Both the position numbers and the translations under genes were made by a program. Below are positions 8,686-16,235 of a stretch of 64,000 bases of DNA, piece after piece. How positions within the stretch are numbered: the first letter of the stretch is position 1; every line of letters begins with the position of its first letter. Source of the DNA: Manganitrophus sp963718695 (GTDB taxonomy: Bacteria > Nitrospirota > Nitrospiria > SBBL01 > Manganitrophaceae); the NCBI GenBank assembly GCA_963718695.1, contig OY970371.1, forward strand, positions 1 to 64,000. Direction: 5' to 3'. The notes below the pieces were generated by a model. It worked only from the letters and a program-made list of their open reading frames with translations. It had not been told where the DNA came from and made no database searches.

Positions 8686-10100
8686 TCTGACACCTCCCGG
8701 CCGGCCGCCTCCGGCGCACTCTGCTGAGGAGAGGCCGGTCCGTACATCCGATCGATCAGGCGCTCGACCACCTCCACCAGGTATTCTCCCATCTGCGGGC
8801 CGTGAAACGACATTCTCGCCTCGTAAGCGGAGGTCAGGTAAAGATCGCGCGGAAGAAGATAGCCGATATAATCGTTGGCGAAGCCGACGATTACCGCTTC
8901 CATCCCCCGCGCGCGGGCCTGCGCCTTCATCTTCTCCCCTAAGATCACACTCATGTCGCCGGGAATCCCGATCAGGAGGACGGGGCCGATCCGAATGACT
9001 TGGAGGATCGTTTCGGAGTCGAAGAGAGGAGCGGAGAGGAAGGCGGCGAGCCGCTTGCCCGATTTCATTTTGACCTGAGGGGGCGGAAGGTGGATGGAAA
9101 GGGCGTGAACGGAGAGACCCGCCATTTCTTGGGGCATTGCCCGAGGGGAATCGCGGACCCGCCGGGCGAGTTCCCGCCCCATCGCCTCCGCCTGTTCGTA
9201 GCGGTCCGATCCTTCCGGGGGATCGGCAGTCTGATCGGCCACCGCGCCCGCCGTGAAGAGCGCCACGCCGCTCTGCGCTTCGAGAGCCGCTTCCAGGAAG
9301 CCGGGGTAGTCGCCGGAGAAATAAAGATTGTCCGGCTTGAGGACCGTGGCATGGGCGGAGAAGTTGACCAGCGTGGCCATTCTTTGATTCGCCTCCCCGA
9401 TGAACTCCACAAAGCGGAGCTCGGGATCGACCGGCCCCGACCGGTCCATCCGGTTGCGGATCAACTCCGGGGCGGTGGCCACGCCCGCACTGATCCGGGC
9501 CGGCTTCAGCGCGTCCAGCGCGAGGAGGGCGGCGTCGGCGAGGGTGCCGGTCGTTTTTTCAAAGTAGCCACGATCAAAAGGGCCGGCGGCGAACTGCTCC
9601 AGAAACCCGCTCGACAGGGCGCCCGGACCGGAATGGGTATGGGTGGCGGCAATCATCAAGCCCTGTCTGGGAAAAGGGGTCTTGGCCCGGATTTTCTCAA
9701 GGACCGCTTCGCGCATCTCATCGGTGACGGCGAGAAGGTCGACCGAAATAATGATCACCTGTTCTTCCCCCTCTTTGAGGGCGAGCGCCCGCGCGAAGAG
9801 AAGGTCGTGCATCCCCTTCGCCGTTCCGGCCCGCTTGCCGTAACCGGCCATCGGGAGGCCGGGGTAGAGGGGAAGGGGAAGTTTGGCGGCGCCGGCGAGA
9901 AGGACCGGGCGAGACGCGGCCGCCGGGCGGAGCGGGGGGATCCGGCCGATCTCGGAGAGGGTGGCTTTGTAGAAGTCGGCCCGGTCGAGCTGGACCTCCT
10001 GAATCGCCAGGCAGCCCCAGAGAAGGGTCATGTTGAGAAGGAGGAAAAAGAGAATGAGGGCGATTCGATGAGGATGTTTTTTCATACGAGTGATTTCCAT
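8682..10100 (-). CDS. Neutral/alkaline ceramidase-fold lipoprotein
   Basis: 472 residues with lipobox LLWGC (about residue 30). It shows the neutral non-lysosomal ceramidase N-terminal fold: GMHDLLFARALAL, the IISVDLLAVTDEM strand, the zinc-ligand motif AATHTHSGPGAL and a second His in NFSAHATVL. The family cleaves N-acyl-sphingosine, but the hexapeptide GDVSPN that supplies the nucleophilic Ser in characterised ceramidases reads GAVADQ here, so the chemistry is uncertain. Second of two paralogues in tandem, with a 129-bp gap to the first. An internal ATG (10085) just before KKHPHR is an equally good start. Coupled by 4-bp overlap to the downstream lipoprotein gene. Confidence 0.85.
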   Translation of the reverse strand: MEITRMKKHPHRIALILFFLLLNMTLLWGCLAIQEVQLDRADFYKATLSEIGRIPPLRPAAASRPVLLAGAAKLPLPLYPGLPMAGYGKRAGTAKGMHDLLFARALALKEGEEQVIIISVDLLAVTDEMREAVLEKIRAKTPFPRQGLMIAATHTHSGPGALSSGFLEQFAAGPFDRGYFEKTTGTLADAALLALDALKPARISAGVATAPELIRNRMDRSGPVDPELRFVEFIGEANQRMATLVNFSAHATVLKPDNLYFSGDYPGFLEAALEAQSGVALFTAGAVADQTADPPEGSDRYEQAEAMGRELARRVRDSPRAMPQEMAGLSVHALSIHLPPPQVKMKSGKRLAAFLSAPLFDSETILQVIRIGPVLLIGIPGDMSVILGEKMKAQARARGMEAVIVGFANDYIGYLLPRDLYLTSAYEARMSFHGPQMGEYLVEVVERLIDRMYGPASPQQSAPEAAGREVSE

Positions 10101-10229
10101 GAATGTTTATCTCCCCTTTGCCTGTAGCGGAGGTGTGAGGGGAGGCGGGGTGAGGTAGAGGCAAGACGCGTGCACGGGCCGGCCTTCTGCCTCCCCTTCC
10201 CCCTCCTTACCAAGGAGGGGTGATAAAAC

Positions 10230-11906
10230 CTATTTGACGCTTTGATCCCCGTCCAGCAGCTCAACCAGCGCTTCCACGATCCGCGGCGCCATCCGAGAGC
10301 CGGCGGAGACCATCTCTTCGTAGTGGTTGTCCTCCCCGCAGCGGTCGGTCCCGTATCGGAGCTTCGGTTTGAGCTGCGGGGGGACGAAATCATTGGCCGG
10401 GATGATGTAACCGAGCTCGTCGTTTCCCAATCCGATGACAAAGCGGTGGTCGCCCGCCATCTTCTCTCCGAGGACCGGCTCCGGGGCGATGTCGGGATGC
10501 GCCGGAGCGATTCGCTCTCTTCCGCTTCTCCCCAACCCGCGTTTCCGATCGGTATACTTCCAGCAGCGTCCGGTTTCTTTCAAGTGCCCGCCGAGGGTGG
10601 TCTCGGGGAAAGGCTCGCCGGGGAGGGTAATGAACTGGGCGATCATTCCTTCCGTTCCGTGGAAGTTGATCACATTCACCTCCGTCAGCAGATCCTCTCC
10701 CTCTTTCCCCGCCGGCTTGCCGTCCCGGTAGGTCTCCCGCTCAAAGAGGCCCTTCTGATAAAGACCCCGAAGAAAGGGGTTGTCGAAGGGGACCCACACC
10801 GGCCGGGAGCGGAGCTCGATCCGGACGATCGGACGGGGGGATTGATCCCGAAGCGCTTCCAGCGCGGTCCAGGCGGCGAGCTCGCCGATACGCTGGACCT
10901 TCGACCAGGAGCGCTCCGGGATCGGCTCCCCTCCCTCGTCGCGGATTGGAATCCGAAGCGGCGTTAAAAGCCCCCCGACGCTGCCGCTGAAATAAATGGC
11001 GATGCCGCCGATCCCCTCCGCCCGCCGCCATCCGATAGAGAATCCCCCCTCCTCAACCCCTCTGCGAAGGTAATGGGGAAAATCGGAGGTAATGAGACTG
11101 CTCCCCGCGCCGACGGTTTCGGGGTGAGGCGACCAGTTGATCAGTGTGGCGATCGTTTTTCCCTCAAGGTCCTCCGCCCGCATCACCCGAAGCGCGTCGT
11201 CGATGACCACCGGATCGCGCAGATCGTTGATCAACACTCCGAACCGGGAGAGGGGGCGCCCTGTCCCCCAGGTCAATCGGGCCGGGCGGCGCGCGGCCCA
11301 GGCCTGGCGGATCGCCTGTTCGGTCCGGGCGCGGAGATGTTCCATCGTTCGAGGGTCTTTTCCGTCGGTCGAGAAGTTCGGTCCCCAGAGGCCGAGCGTG
11401 TCGACCCCGCCGTGCGTGTGGGTGGCGGCGACGATCACCTGCGTCAGCCCCAGGTCGGCGACCCGCTTCCGGATCAAAACGACTTCAGGATAAAGGAGCC
11501 CGACGACATCGAGCGCCACGATCGCGAGCTTCGTTTCTCCCTGCTCCAACACCAGCGCCCGCGCCCAGAGGGGGTCGTGGACGCCGGTGGCGGTGTAGTA
11601 GGGTCCGTGATGGAAAAACCCGGCGAGGAAGGGGCCGTCCCACTTTCCATTTCCATTCACGTCGGTGAACGGCTCGCCGCGGCGTTTCGGACGCTCAGGG
11701 TCGGGGGCGTCATACCGGCCGTTTCGGTTTCGATCTTCATACGGCTCCTGCCAGAGATGTCCCTGGTCGTCCACCGGCGTGATCGTGAAGGCCGCCGCCC
11801 CGGCCAGAAGGGGAGGCTCCGCCAGGACGGCTGAAGGGAGGGAAGTGAAAAGAATCAGGAGCAACGCAGGTAATCCGAAGCCGCTTTCCATCCGAACGCC
11901 GATCAT
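10230..11906 (-). CDS. Neutral/alkaline ceramidase-fold secreted protein with Ca-binding loops
   Basis: 558 residues with a cleavable signal peptide (hydrophobic core LLLILFTSLPSAVLA). Ceramidase-fold hallmarks: GVHDPLWARALVL, IVALDVVGL, the zinc motif AATHTHGGVD and a second His in NWSPHPETV. The usual GDVSPN nucleophile segment reads GSVGGL, so the canonical Ser is absent. Two DxNxNGxxD loops in the N-terminal 80 residues (DRNRNGRYD and DVNGNGKWD) look like calcium-binding loops, which the downstream paralogue lacks. It starts 9 bp after the PHP gene, so it is operonic. It could act on lipids or on another N-acyl substrate; function is not established. Confidence 0.85.
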   Translation of the reverse strand: MIGVRMESGFGLPALLLILFTSLPSAVLAEPPLLAGAAAFTITPVDDQGHLWQEPYEDRNRNGRYDAPDPERPKRRGEPFTDVNGNGKWDGPFLAGFFHHGPYYTATGVHDPLWARALVLEQGETKLAIVALDVVGLLYPEVVLIRKRVADLGLTQVIVAATHTHGGVDTLGLWGPNFSTDGKDPRTMEHLRARTEQAIRQAWAARRPARLTWGTGRPLSRFGVLINDLRDPVVIDDALRVMRAEDLEGKTIATLINWSPHPETVGAGSSLITSDFPHYLRRGVEEGGFSIGWRRAEGIGGIAIYFSGSVGGLLTPLRIPIRDEGGEPIPERSWSKVQRIGELAAWTALEALRDQSPRPIVRIELRSRPVWVPFDNPFLRGLYQKGLFERETYRDGKPAGKEGEDLLTEVNVINFHGTEGMIAQFITLPGEPFPETTLGGHLKETGRCWKYTDRKRGLGRSGRERIAPAHPDIAPEPVLGEKMAGDHRFVIGLGNDELGYIIPANDFVPPQLKPKLRYGTDRCGEDNHYEEMVSAGSRMAPRIVEALVELLDGDQSVK

Positions 11907-11915
11907 CAGTCATCC

Positions 11916-13088
11916 TTATCTTAAGTAGATGGGATTCGAATAAATCCAGGGCCACCAGCGGCCGCCGCGGTGGATCCGCCATTCGACACGGTAGACCCCT
12001 TTTTCTGTCGGGATAAATGAGAACAGGGTTCCCTCGCCACCATAAACGACGGCACCGTCTTTGATCAACCGGAATCTTCCCGGTTGCGGCGCGCGGGCGT
12101 GGAGCGCGATTCCCTCCCGAAAAGGGATCTCGTCTCCCATCCGCCACGCCTGCGTTTCGTCTCGGGCGCCGAAGAAAAAGCCGCCGGCATCGGCGAGGAT
12201 GTCGAAGGAGATGTAGCCGCGGCCTTCTCTCAACGCATCGAGAATCGCCCCCTGGTCAAGGGTGGGGACCAAGAGGTGCGTGTTCACGAAACGGAAGGAG
12301 CGGGAGTAGGGATCGAGCTGACGGCCGAGGATGCGGACATTTTGATGGGCGTCGTTCCCGGCGATGCCGGCGACCTTTCGCGATTGCGTCGCCCGATCCC
12401 AGAGCGCCAACTCCCGCTCCGGCCGGTCCAGAATCGATAAGAACACTTCGTCCGGGTAGCGGTTGAAGCGAAAGAGGATGTCGAAAAAATATCGAACAAA
12501 GCGCGCTTTGTGGTCGGTCGCGTCGTCGAAAATATCGTAGATCTCGATCCCGTCGAGCCCTTTTAGTTTTCGCCACCCCGGATAGTTCTCCGGGTGGGCG
12601 GCGAAGACGAGGACCCCCTTCTCTTTGAGCTGATCGACCACCTCTTGGAGGGGCCGCGGCCGGTGATCGATGAATTCATTGATCCCGATGGCGAGGAGCG
12701 AGGCCTTCTCCTTGATGATCTCCATGCCGCGAATCACGAGGAGATCGTTGTGCCGGCCTTCCAATCCCTCCGTGAAAATGTGGGGATTGCTGTGATCAGT
12801 CATGACGATGAAGTCCAGTTTTGCTTCGGCGGCCGCCTTTAGAATCTCTTCCGGCGTTCCTTCGCTGTCGTGCGACAGATAAGAGTGGACGTGGATCGCC
12901 CCGCGGACGTTGCGGAACTCTTCCGGCGCCGGCGCGTGGACGGTTGGGGGTGGGGGTTCTTGTAAGGCGCGCCGCAGCTTCTGTAACGATTTGGTCGAAG
13001 CGCAGGAAAGGGTTGCCGAGAGAAGCATGAGCAGGCCGACGGCCAGGCCTCTTTTCAGTATTTTCTTGTCAGGGGCACTCATCTGCAT
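11916..13088 (-). CDS. PHP-domain (CehA/McbA-type) metallohydrolase lipoprotein
   Basis: 390 residues, lipobox LSATLSC (about residue 29). The PHP metal-binding signature is complete: HVHSYLSHD, TDHSNP, AAHPE and GNDAH, which in the CehA-type family coordinate a multinuclear metal centre for phosphoester or carbamate hydrolysis. The C-terminal about 90 residues look like a beta-sandwich accessory domain. First gene of the exported-hydrolase run, 158 bp from the divergent tRNA-Leu, so the promoter should lie in 13089-13247; a TAGAAT hexamer is present there on the minus strand but I see no convincing -35. Substrate unknown. Confidence 0.85.
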   Translation of the reverse strand: MQMSAPDKKILKRGLAVGLLMLLSATLSCASTKSLQKLRRALQEPPPPTVHAPAPEEFRNVRGAIHVHSYLSHDSEGTPEEILKAAAEAKLDFIVMTDHSNPHIFTEGLEGRHNDLLVIRGMEIIKEKASLLAIGINEFIDHRPRPLQEVVDQLKEKGVLVFAAHPENYPGWRKLKGLDGIEIYDIFDDATDHKARFVRYFFDILFRFNRYPDEVFLSILDRPERELALWDRATQSRKVAGIAGNDAHQNVRILGRQLDPYSRSFRFVNTHLLVPTLDQGAILDALREGRGYISFDILADAGGFFFGARDETQAWRMGDEIPFREGIALHARAPQPGRFRLIKDGAVVYGGEGTLFSFIPTEKGVYRVEWRIHRGGRWWPWIYSNPIYLR

Positions 13089-13247
13089 TAAACCGGCCGG
13101 CGGATGTTTGTGTGACGAACGAGCTATCGCTACGTGATCGATGATTCTTATTCTAACGATCTATCTTCCGGCATGCCGTAAGCTGGATTTCACCGGATCA
13201 ATTTCTTGATTAATAGAAGGAGATATGTTAAATATTGGGGGCTTTCG

Positions 13248-13334
13248 GGGCGCGTGGCGGAAACGGTAGACGCAGCAGTCTCAAAAACTGCCGAGGGCAA
13301 CCTCATGCCAGTTCGATTCTGGCCGCGCCCACCA
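13248..13334 (+). tRNA. tRNA-Leu (anticodon CAA)
   Basis: 87-nt class II tRNA. The acceptor pairs GGGCGCG with CGCGCCC perfectly, the anticodon stem GCAGT/ACTGC encloses loop CTCAAAA (anticodon CAA), there is a long variable arm typical of leucine tRNAs, a T-arm GCCAG-TTCGATT-CTGGC, and CCA is encoded at the 3' end. Composition drops sharply just downstream, as is common where tRNA genes serve as integration sites, but I found no repeat of the tRNA 3' end to act as attR. Confidence 0.95.
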
Positions 13335-13426
13335 AGTTAATGAGTGAGTTATAAATTTTTACTTCTTCCTGATCTTTTCTTTTATGATGTTCATGTTCAA
13401 AATAAGGAAGTAGTTTTTTACATGAG

Positions 13427-13663
13427 CTATTTCCCTATCCGAAATGCGCCATAACCCACCACCAAAAATAAGACTGCAATACCCCATCCTTTAAGAAGTA
13501 GCGGGATAAGTTTGACAGGTTCCCAATCCGAATCAGATAAACCTAATATAACAACAAGCGACCAAAGGACTAAGGGGATTATCAAACCATAACCAAAAAA
13601 TAATAGCACTTTTCCTATAATCCTCATGCAGCCCTTCACAATGGGAATTAATGTTGGATGCAT
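13427..13663 (-). CDS. Small hypothetical membrane protein
   Basis: 78 residues with two hydrophobic helices (about 17-42 and 56-75) separated by a short acidic loop. No family recognised. Codon use and base composition are AT-richer than surrounding genes, matching the 13,340-14,900 patch, so it was probably acquired. Neighbours give no functional clue. Confidence 0.5.
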   Translation of the reverse strand: MHPTLIPIVKGCMRIIGKVLLFFGYGLIIPLVLWSLVVILGLSDSDWEPVKLIPLLLKGWGIAVLFLVVGYGAFRIGK

Positions 13664-13813
13664 CCCTTCCGTCGCGTCTTAGTACAACATACTTCTTGCT
13701 TACTACTTTTCAAAATTCAAATAGGTTTAAAGCTAAATAGCAAAGCTAAGTTTATCAGAGGTGAGGATTTCAGGAAGGGCATTCCTTAGTTGAAGGCGGA
13801 TGTAATAATTAAC

Positions 13814-14473
13814 TCACTGAACTAAAAATCCGAAACGCATACCATATTTTTTCTTGAAACGGATTTGTGGAACTAAAACATCCCTTTCACCATTCTTTAT
13901 TCCACTGATGGATAAGATCATCTCCTGGTTAGGCGATGGCGAGGGGATATCAAAGATTATCTCGAAACAATTAAAATTGTAAATCGGAACTGGACCCCGC
14001 AATGGTTCGCCTTCAGAATATGGGATACATTCTAAATCTGAATAACTAACCGTTGCTTCCTTAGGACCTATAAATTCTTTTGGCGAATACGATTGTCCAT
14101 CAACTTTGAGAACCACCAACCCAGGATCAAAAGATAGTTCCACCTCTTTAGTTTCGATCTTTATTGTTATCCAAAACTCTTTAGGCTCTCTTAAATCACC
14201 ATCATCAGCAGCGTACCAAGTTGAATAACCCAAGGTCCAACCAGGTATTGGAATAACCGGCAGGATAGGTCCTAAGAAAATAATGCCGCGTTGATTATGA
14301 GATTCAACTGTTATGTTTGCCTCTGGTAAGATAATAACTCCATCTTTGAGTTTAAGATCTGTTCCTAAGAGTTCATTGGGTTTACTTATCTTAAGAAAAC
14401 CAAGCCCAGCACATCCCTGGATCAGGAAGGCTAAAACAAATAAGGTAGTAAATATTGGAGTTCGAATGTTCAT
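13814..14473 (-). CDS. Hypothetical lipoprotein
   Basis: 219 residues with signal and lipobox LIQGC (Cys21). The rest is predominantly beta-strand-like, with no recognised domain. It belongs to the AT-rich segment downstream of tRNA-Leu. Likely envelope-associated, function unknown. Confidence 0.6.
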   Translation of the reverse strand: MNIRTPIFTTLFVLAFLIQGCAGLGFLKISKPNELLGTDLKLKDGVIILPEANITVESHNQRGIIFLGPILPVIPIPGWTLGYSTWYAADDGDLREPKEFWITIKIETKEVELSFDPGLVVLKVDGQSYSPKEFIGPKEATVSYSDLECIPYSEGEPLRGPVPIYNFNCFEIIFDIPSPSPNQEMILSISGIKNGERDVLVPQIRFKKKYGMRFGFLVQ

Positions 14474-14670
14474 ATGATGACATAGAGCAAAGACAGTGCC
14501 GAAGATATATTTCTAGTTATAGGAGGTTTAGGCAGAGTATATGAGTTTTTAATATCAGATTGGAGGCGATAGATACGAGTTGGGGATACAGTGTATCTTT
14601 TAAATTTTAGATCTAAATTAAAGCATAAATATCTTTCCAGGAACTACAATCACATCGATAGATTAATAAA

Positions 14671-14883
14671 TTAACGATATCCACGATACAATGGAAAATT
14701 TCTGGTTATCCAGCTCATGAACTCATCTTCTACAAGCTTAAGTTCTTTTTCTGAATCTTTACAATCCTCAATTTGTAAAAGTACATACTCCAAGTGGCGT
14801 CTATGATCCCGTCTTTGAACCTTGAATATAAGGTCCTGTATCCGTTCTTTCATATCCTCTACCTTGTCTCGGCGAGATAACAC
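14671..14883 (-). CDS. Small hypothetical helical protein
   Basis: 70 residues, highly charged, predicted helical (Arg/Lys/Glu-rich), no recognised family. It ends with an aromatic tail (NFPLYRGYR). It begins 26 bp from the left end of the first IS, so its upstream region has been replaced by the element. AT-rich; may be a remnant. Confidence 0.4.
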   Translation of the reverse strand: MLSRRDKVEDMKERIQDLIFKVQRRDHRRHLEYVLLQIEDCKDSEKELKLVEDEFMSWITRNFPLYRGYR

Positions 14884-14978
14884 TTCACATAAAGCAGTAA
14901 TTGCGGGGTGACCTTTCCCCCGAAAACTGTACCAGTTATAATCTAGCTTCCGATTGAGGCAGGTCCTGGAGGGAGCAG

Positions 14979-15242
14979 ATGAAGAAGCGATTTTCTGAGG
15001 AGCAGATTCTTTCGATTTTGAGGGAGCAGCAGGCGGGATTGAAGGTGCTAGAGATTTGTCGCAAATACGGGATCTCGGATGCGACGTTTTACACTTGGCG
15101 GACGAAGTACAACGGCATGGCAGTCAGCGAAGTGCGTCGGCTTCGGCAACTGGAGGAGGAGAACCGTCGGCTCAAGCAGTTGGTCGCTGAACAGGCGCTG
15201 GATTTGGTGGCGCTGAAGGATGTGTTGGCAAAAAAGTTCTAA
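14979..15242 (+). CDS. IS3-family transposase OrfA (helix-turn-helix subunit)
   Basis: 87 residues with an N-terminal helix-turn-helix (about 5-50, SEEQILSILREQQAG, YGISDATFYTW) and a C-terminal leucine-zipper-like coiled coil (RLRQLEEENRRLKQL). It binds the IS ends and, after -1 slippage on A6G near its last codons, is fused to OrfB to give the active OrfAB transposase. Identical product to the copy at 27696-27959. Confidence 0.93.
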   Translation: MKKRFSEEQILSILREQQAGLKVLEICRKYGISDATFYTWRTKYNGMAVSEVRRLRQLEEENRRLKQLVAEQALDLVALKDVLAKKF

Positions 15243-15265
15243 GGCCGGTAGCGCGACGTGAGATT

Positions 15266-16084
15266 GTGAAGCATTCGATGCAAGTGTATGGGTTCTCAGA
15301 GCGTCGAGCCTGCCGGCTGATCGGGATGACGCGATCAAGCTTCCATTATCAGAGAAGTGCCAATCGGGATGAAGTGCTTCGGCTAAGGCTTCTAGAGTTG
15401 GCGGCGCTGCGGCCACGCTACGGAAGCCCTCGCCTATGTGTTCTACTGAGGCGGGAGGGATATCATGTCAATCACAAGCGCGTGGAGAGACTCTATCGAC
15501 AAGAGCGGCTGTCTTTGCGCAGAAGGTCCCCGCGAAAGCGCGTGTCTGCATTGCGAGTGCCACTGGTTGCAGCTCAAGCGGTCAATGCTCGGTGGTCGTT
15601 AGATTTTGTCTCAGATGTCTTGGTTGATGGAAGACGGATTCGCTGCTTAACGGTGGTGGACGATTATTCTCGGGAGTGTCCCGGGATTTATGTGGACAGC
15701 TCTATCGGGGGCGCTCAGGTGACAAGGTTTTTAGACCAATTGGTGCAGCAGCGAGGATTACCCCAAGTGCTCTGTACAGATAATGGGCCGGAGTTTGCGG
15801 GAAGACTGCTCGATCAATGGGCACACCAGAATGGAGTGAAGCTGCATTACATTGAACCGGGCAAGCCGTATCAGAATGCCTATATTGAGAGCTTCAATGG
15901 ACGCTTTCGCGATGAGTGCCTCAATCAGCATCTTTTTTTCGATCTGTTAGATGCAAGACAGAAAATTGAGACTTGGCGGTTGGACTACAACCAGAATCGG
16001 CCACACAGCTCTCTGGGTAACATGACTCCCCAGGAGTTTGTCACCAAGCAAGCAGTCATGATCCCTTGCCTGACCGGACGCTAA
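15266..16084 (+). CDS. IS3-family transposase OrfB (DDE integrase core)
   Basis: 272 residues from the ATG; in the frameshifted OrfAB product the frame continues upstream to 15230 without a stop. It has an HTH_21 region (RRSPRKRV preceded by YRQERLSL) and an rve-type DDE core: first Asp in WSLDFVSD, second Asp in LCTDNGPEF, Glu in NAYIESFNGRFRDE. All three catalytic residues are intact, so the element should be competent. Confidence 0.93.
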   Translation: MKHSMQVYGFSERRACRLIGMTRSSFHYQRSANRDEVLRLRLLELAALRPRYGSPRLCVLLRREGYHVNHKRVERLYRQERLSLRRRSPRKRVSALRVPLVAAQAVNARWSLDFVSDVLVDGRRIRCLTVVDDYSRECPGIYVDSSIGGAQVTRFLDQLVQQRGLPQVLCTDNGPEFAGRLLDQWAHQNGVKLHYIEPGKPYQNAYIESFNGRFRDECLNQHLFFDLLDARQKIETWRLDYNQNRPHSSLGNMTPQEFVTKQAVMIPCLTGR

Positions 16085-16150
16085 CTGTAGACTGGTACAC
16101 AAAAGGGGGGAAGGTCACAGTCTGTAGGCGTCTCATCGGGTTCATTGTTC

Positions 16151-16179
16151 TTGACGATTTTATGACTTGCAGGTATCTT
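16151..16179 (+). promoter_or_regulatory. Sigma70-type promoter for GGDEF/EAL gene
   Basis: TTGACG (16151-16156), 17-bp spacer, TATCTT (16174-16179). It starts 34 bp beyond the IS end. Its position supports translation from ATG 16236 rather than from the upstream ATG at 16167, which would precede the transcript start. Confidence 0.5.
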
Positions 16180-16235
16180 CTTTAGACGTTACGACACTTG
16201 GAAAGGCCGGTACTGGAGTTAAATATAGAGAGAGC

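Larger units (their letters stand above)
14909..16117 (+). mobile_element. IS3-family (IS407-like) insertion sequence, copy 1
   Basis: 1,209 bp bounded by imperfect inverted ends TGACCTTTCCCCC and TGACCTTCCCCCC (as read inward). Carries orfA and orfB with a -1 slippery heptamer A-AAA-AAG at 15230-15236. Same length and same encoded proteins as copy 2 at 26821-28029, in opposite orientation. Flanking tetranucleotides differ (GGGG left, CAGT right), so there is no target duplication: the site has been rearranged or one flank lost since insertion. Confidence 0.95.

Noticed and set aside
13248..13334. tRNA-Leu as attL of a complete genomic island
   Set aside because: No second copy of the tRNA 3' end and no integrase gene found downstream within the window.
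15048..15416. Antisense frame across the transposase orfA/orfB junction
   Set aside because: Present in both IS copies only because the copies are identical; no family or ribosome site supports it.
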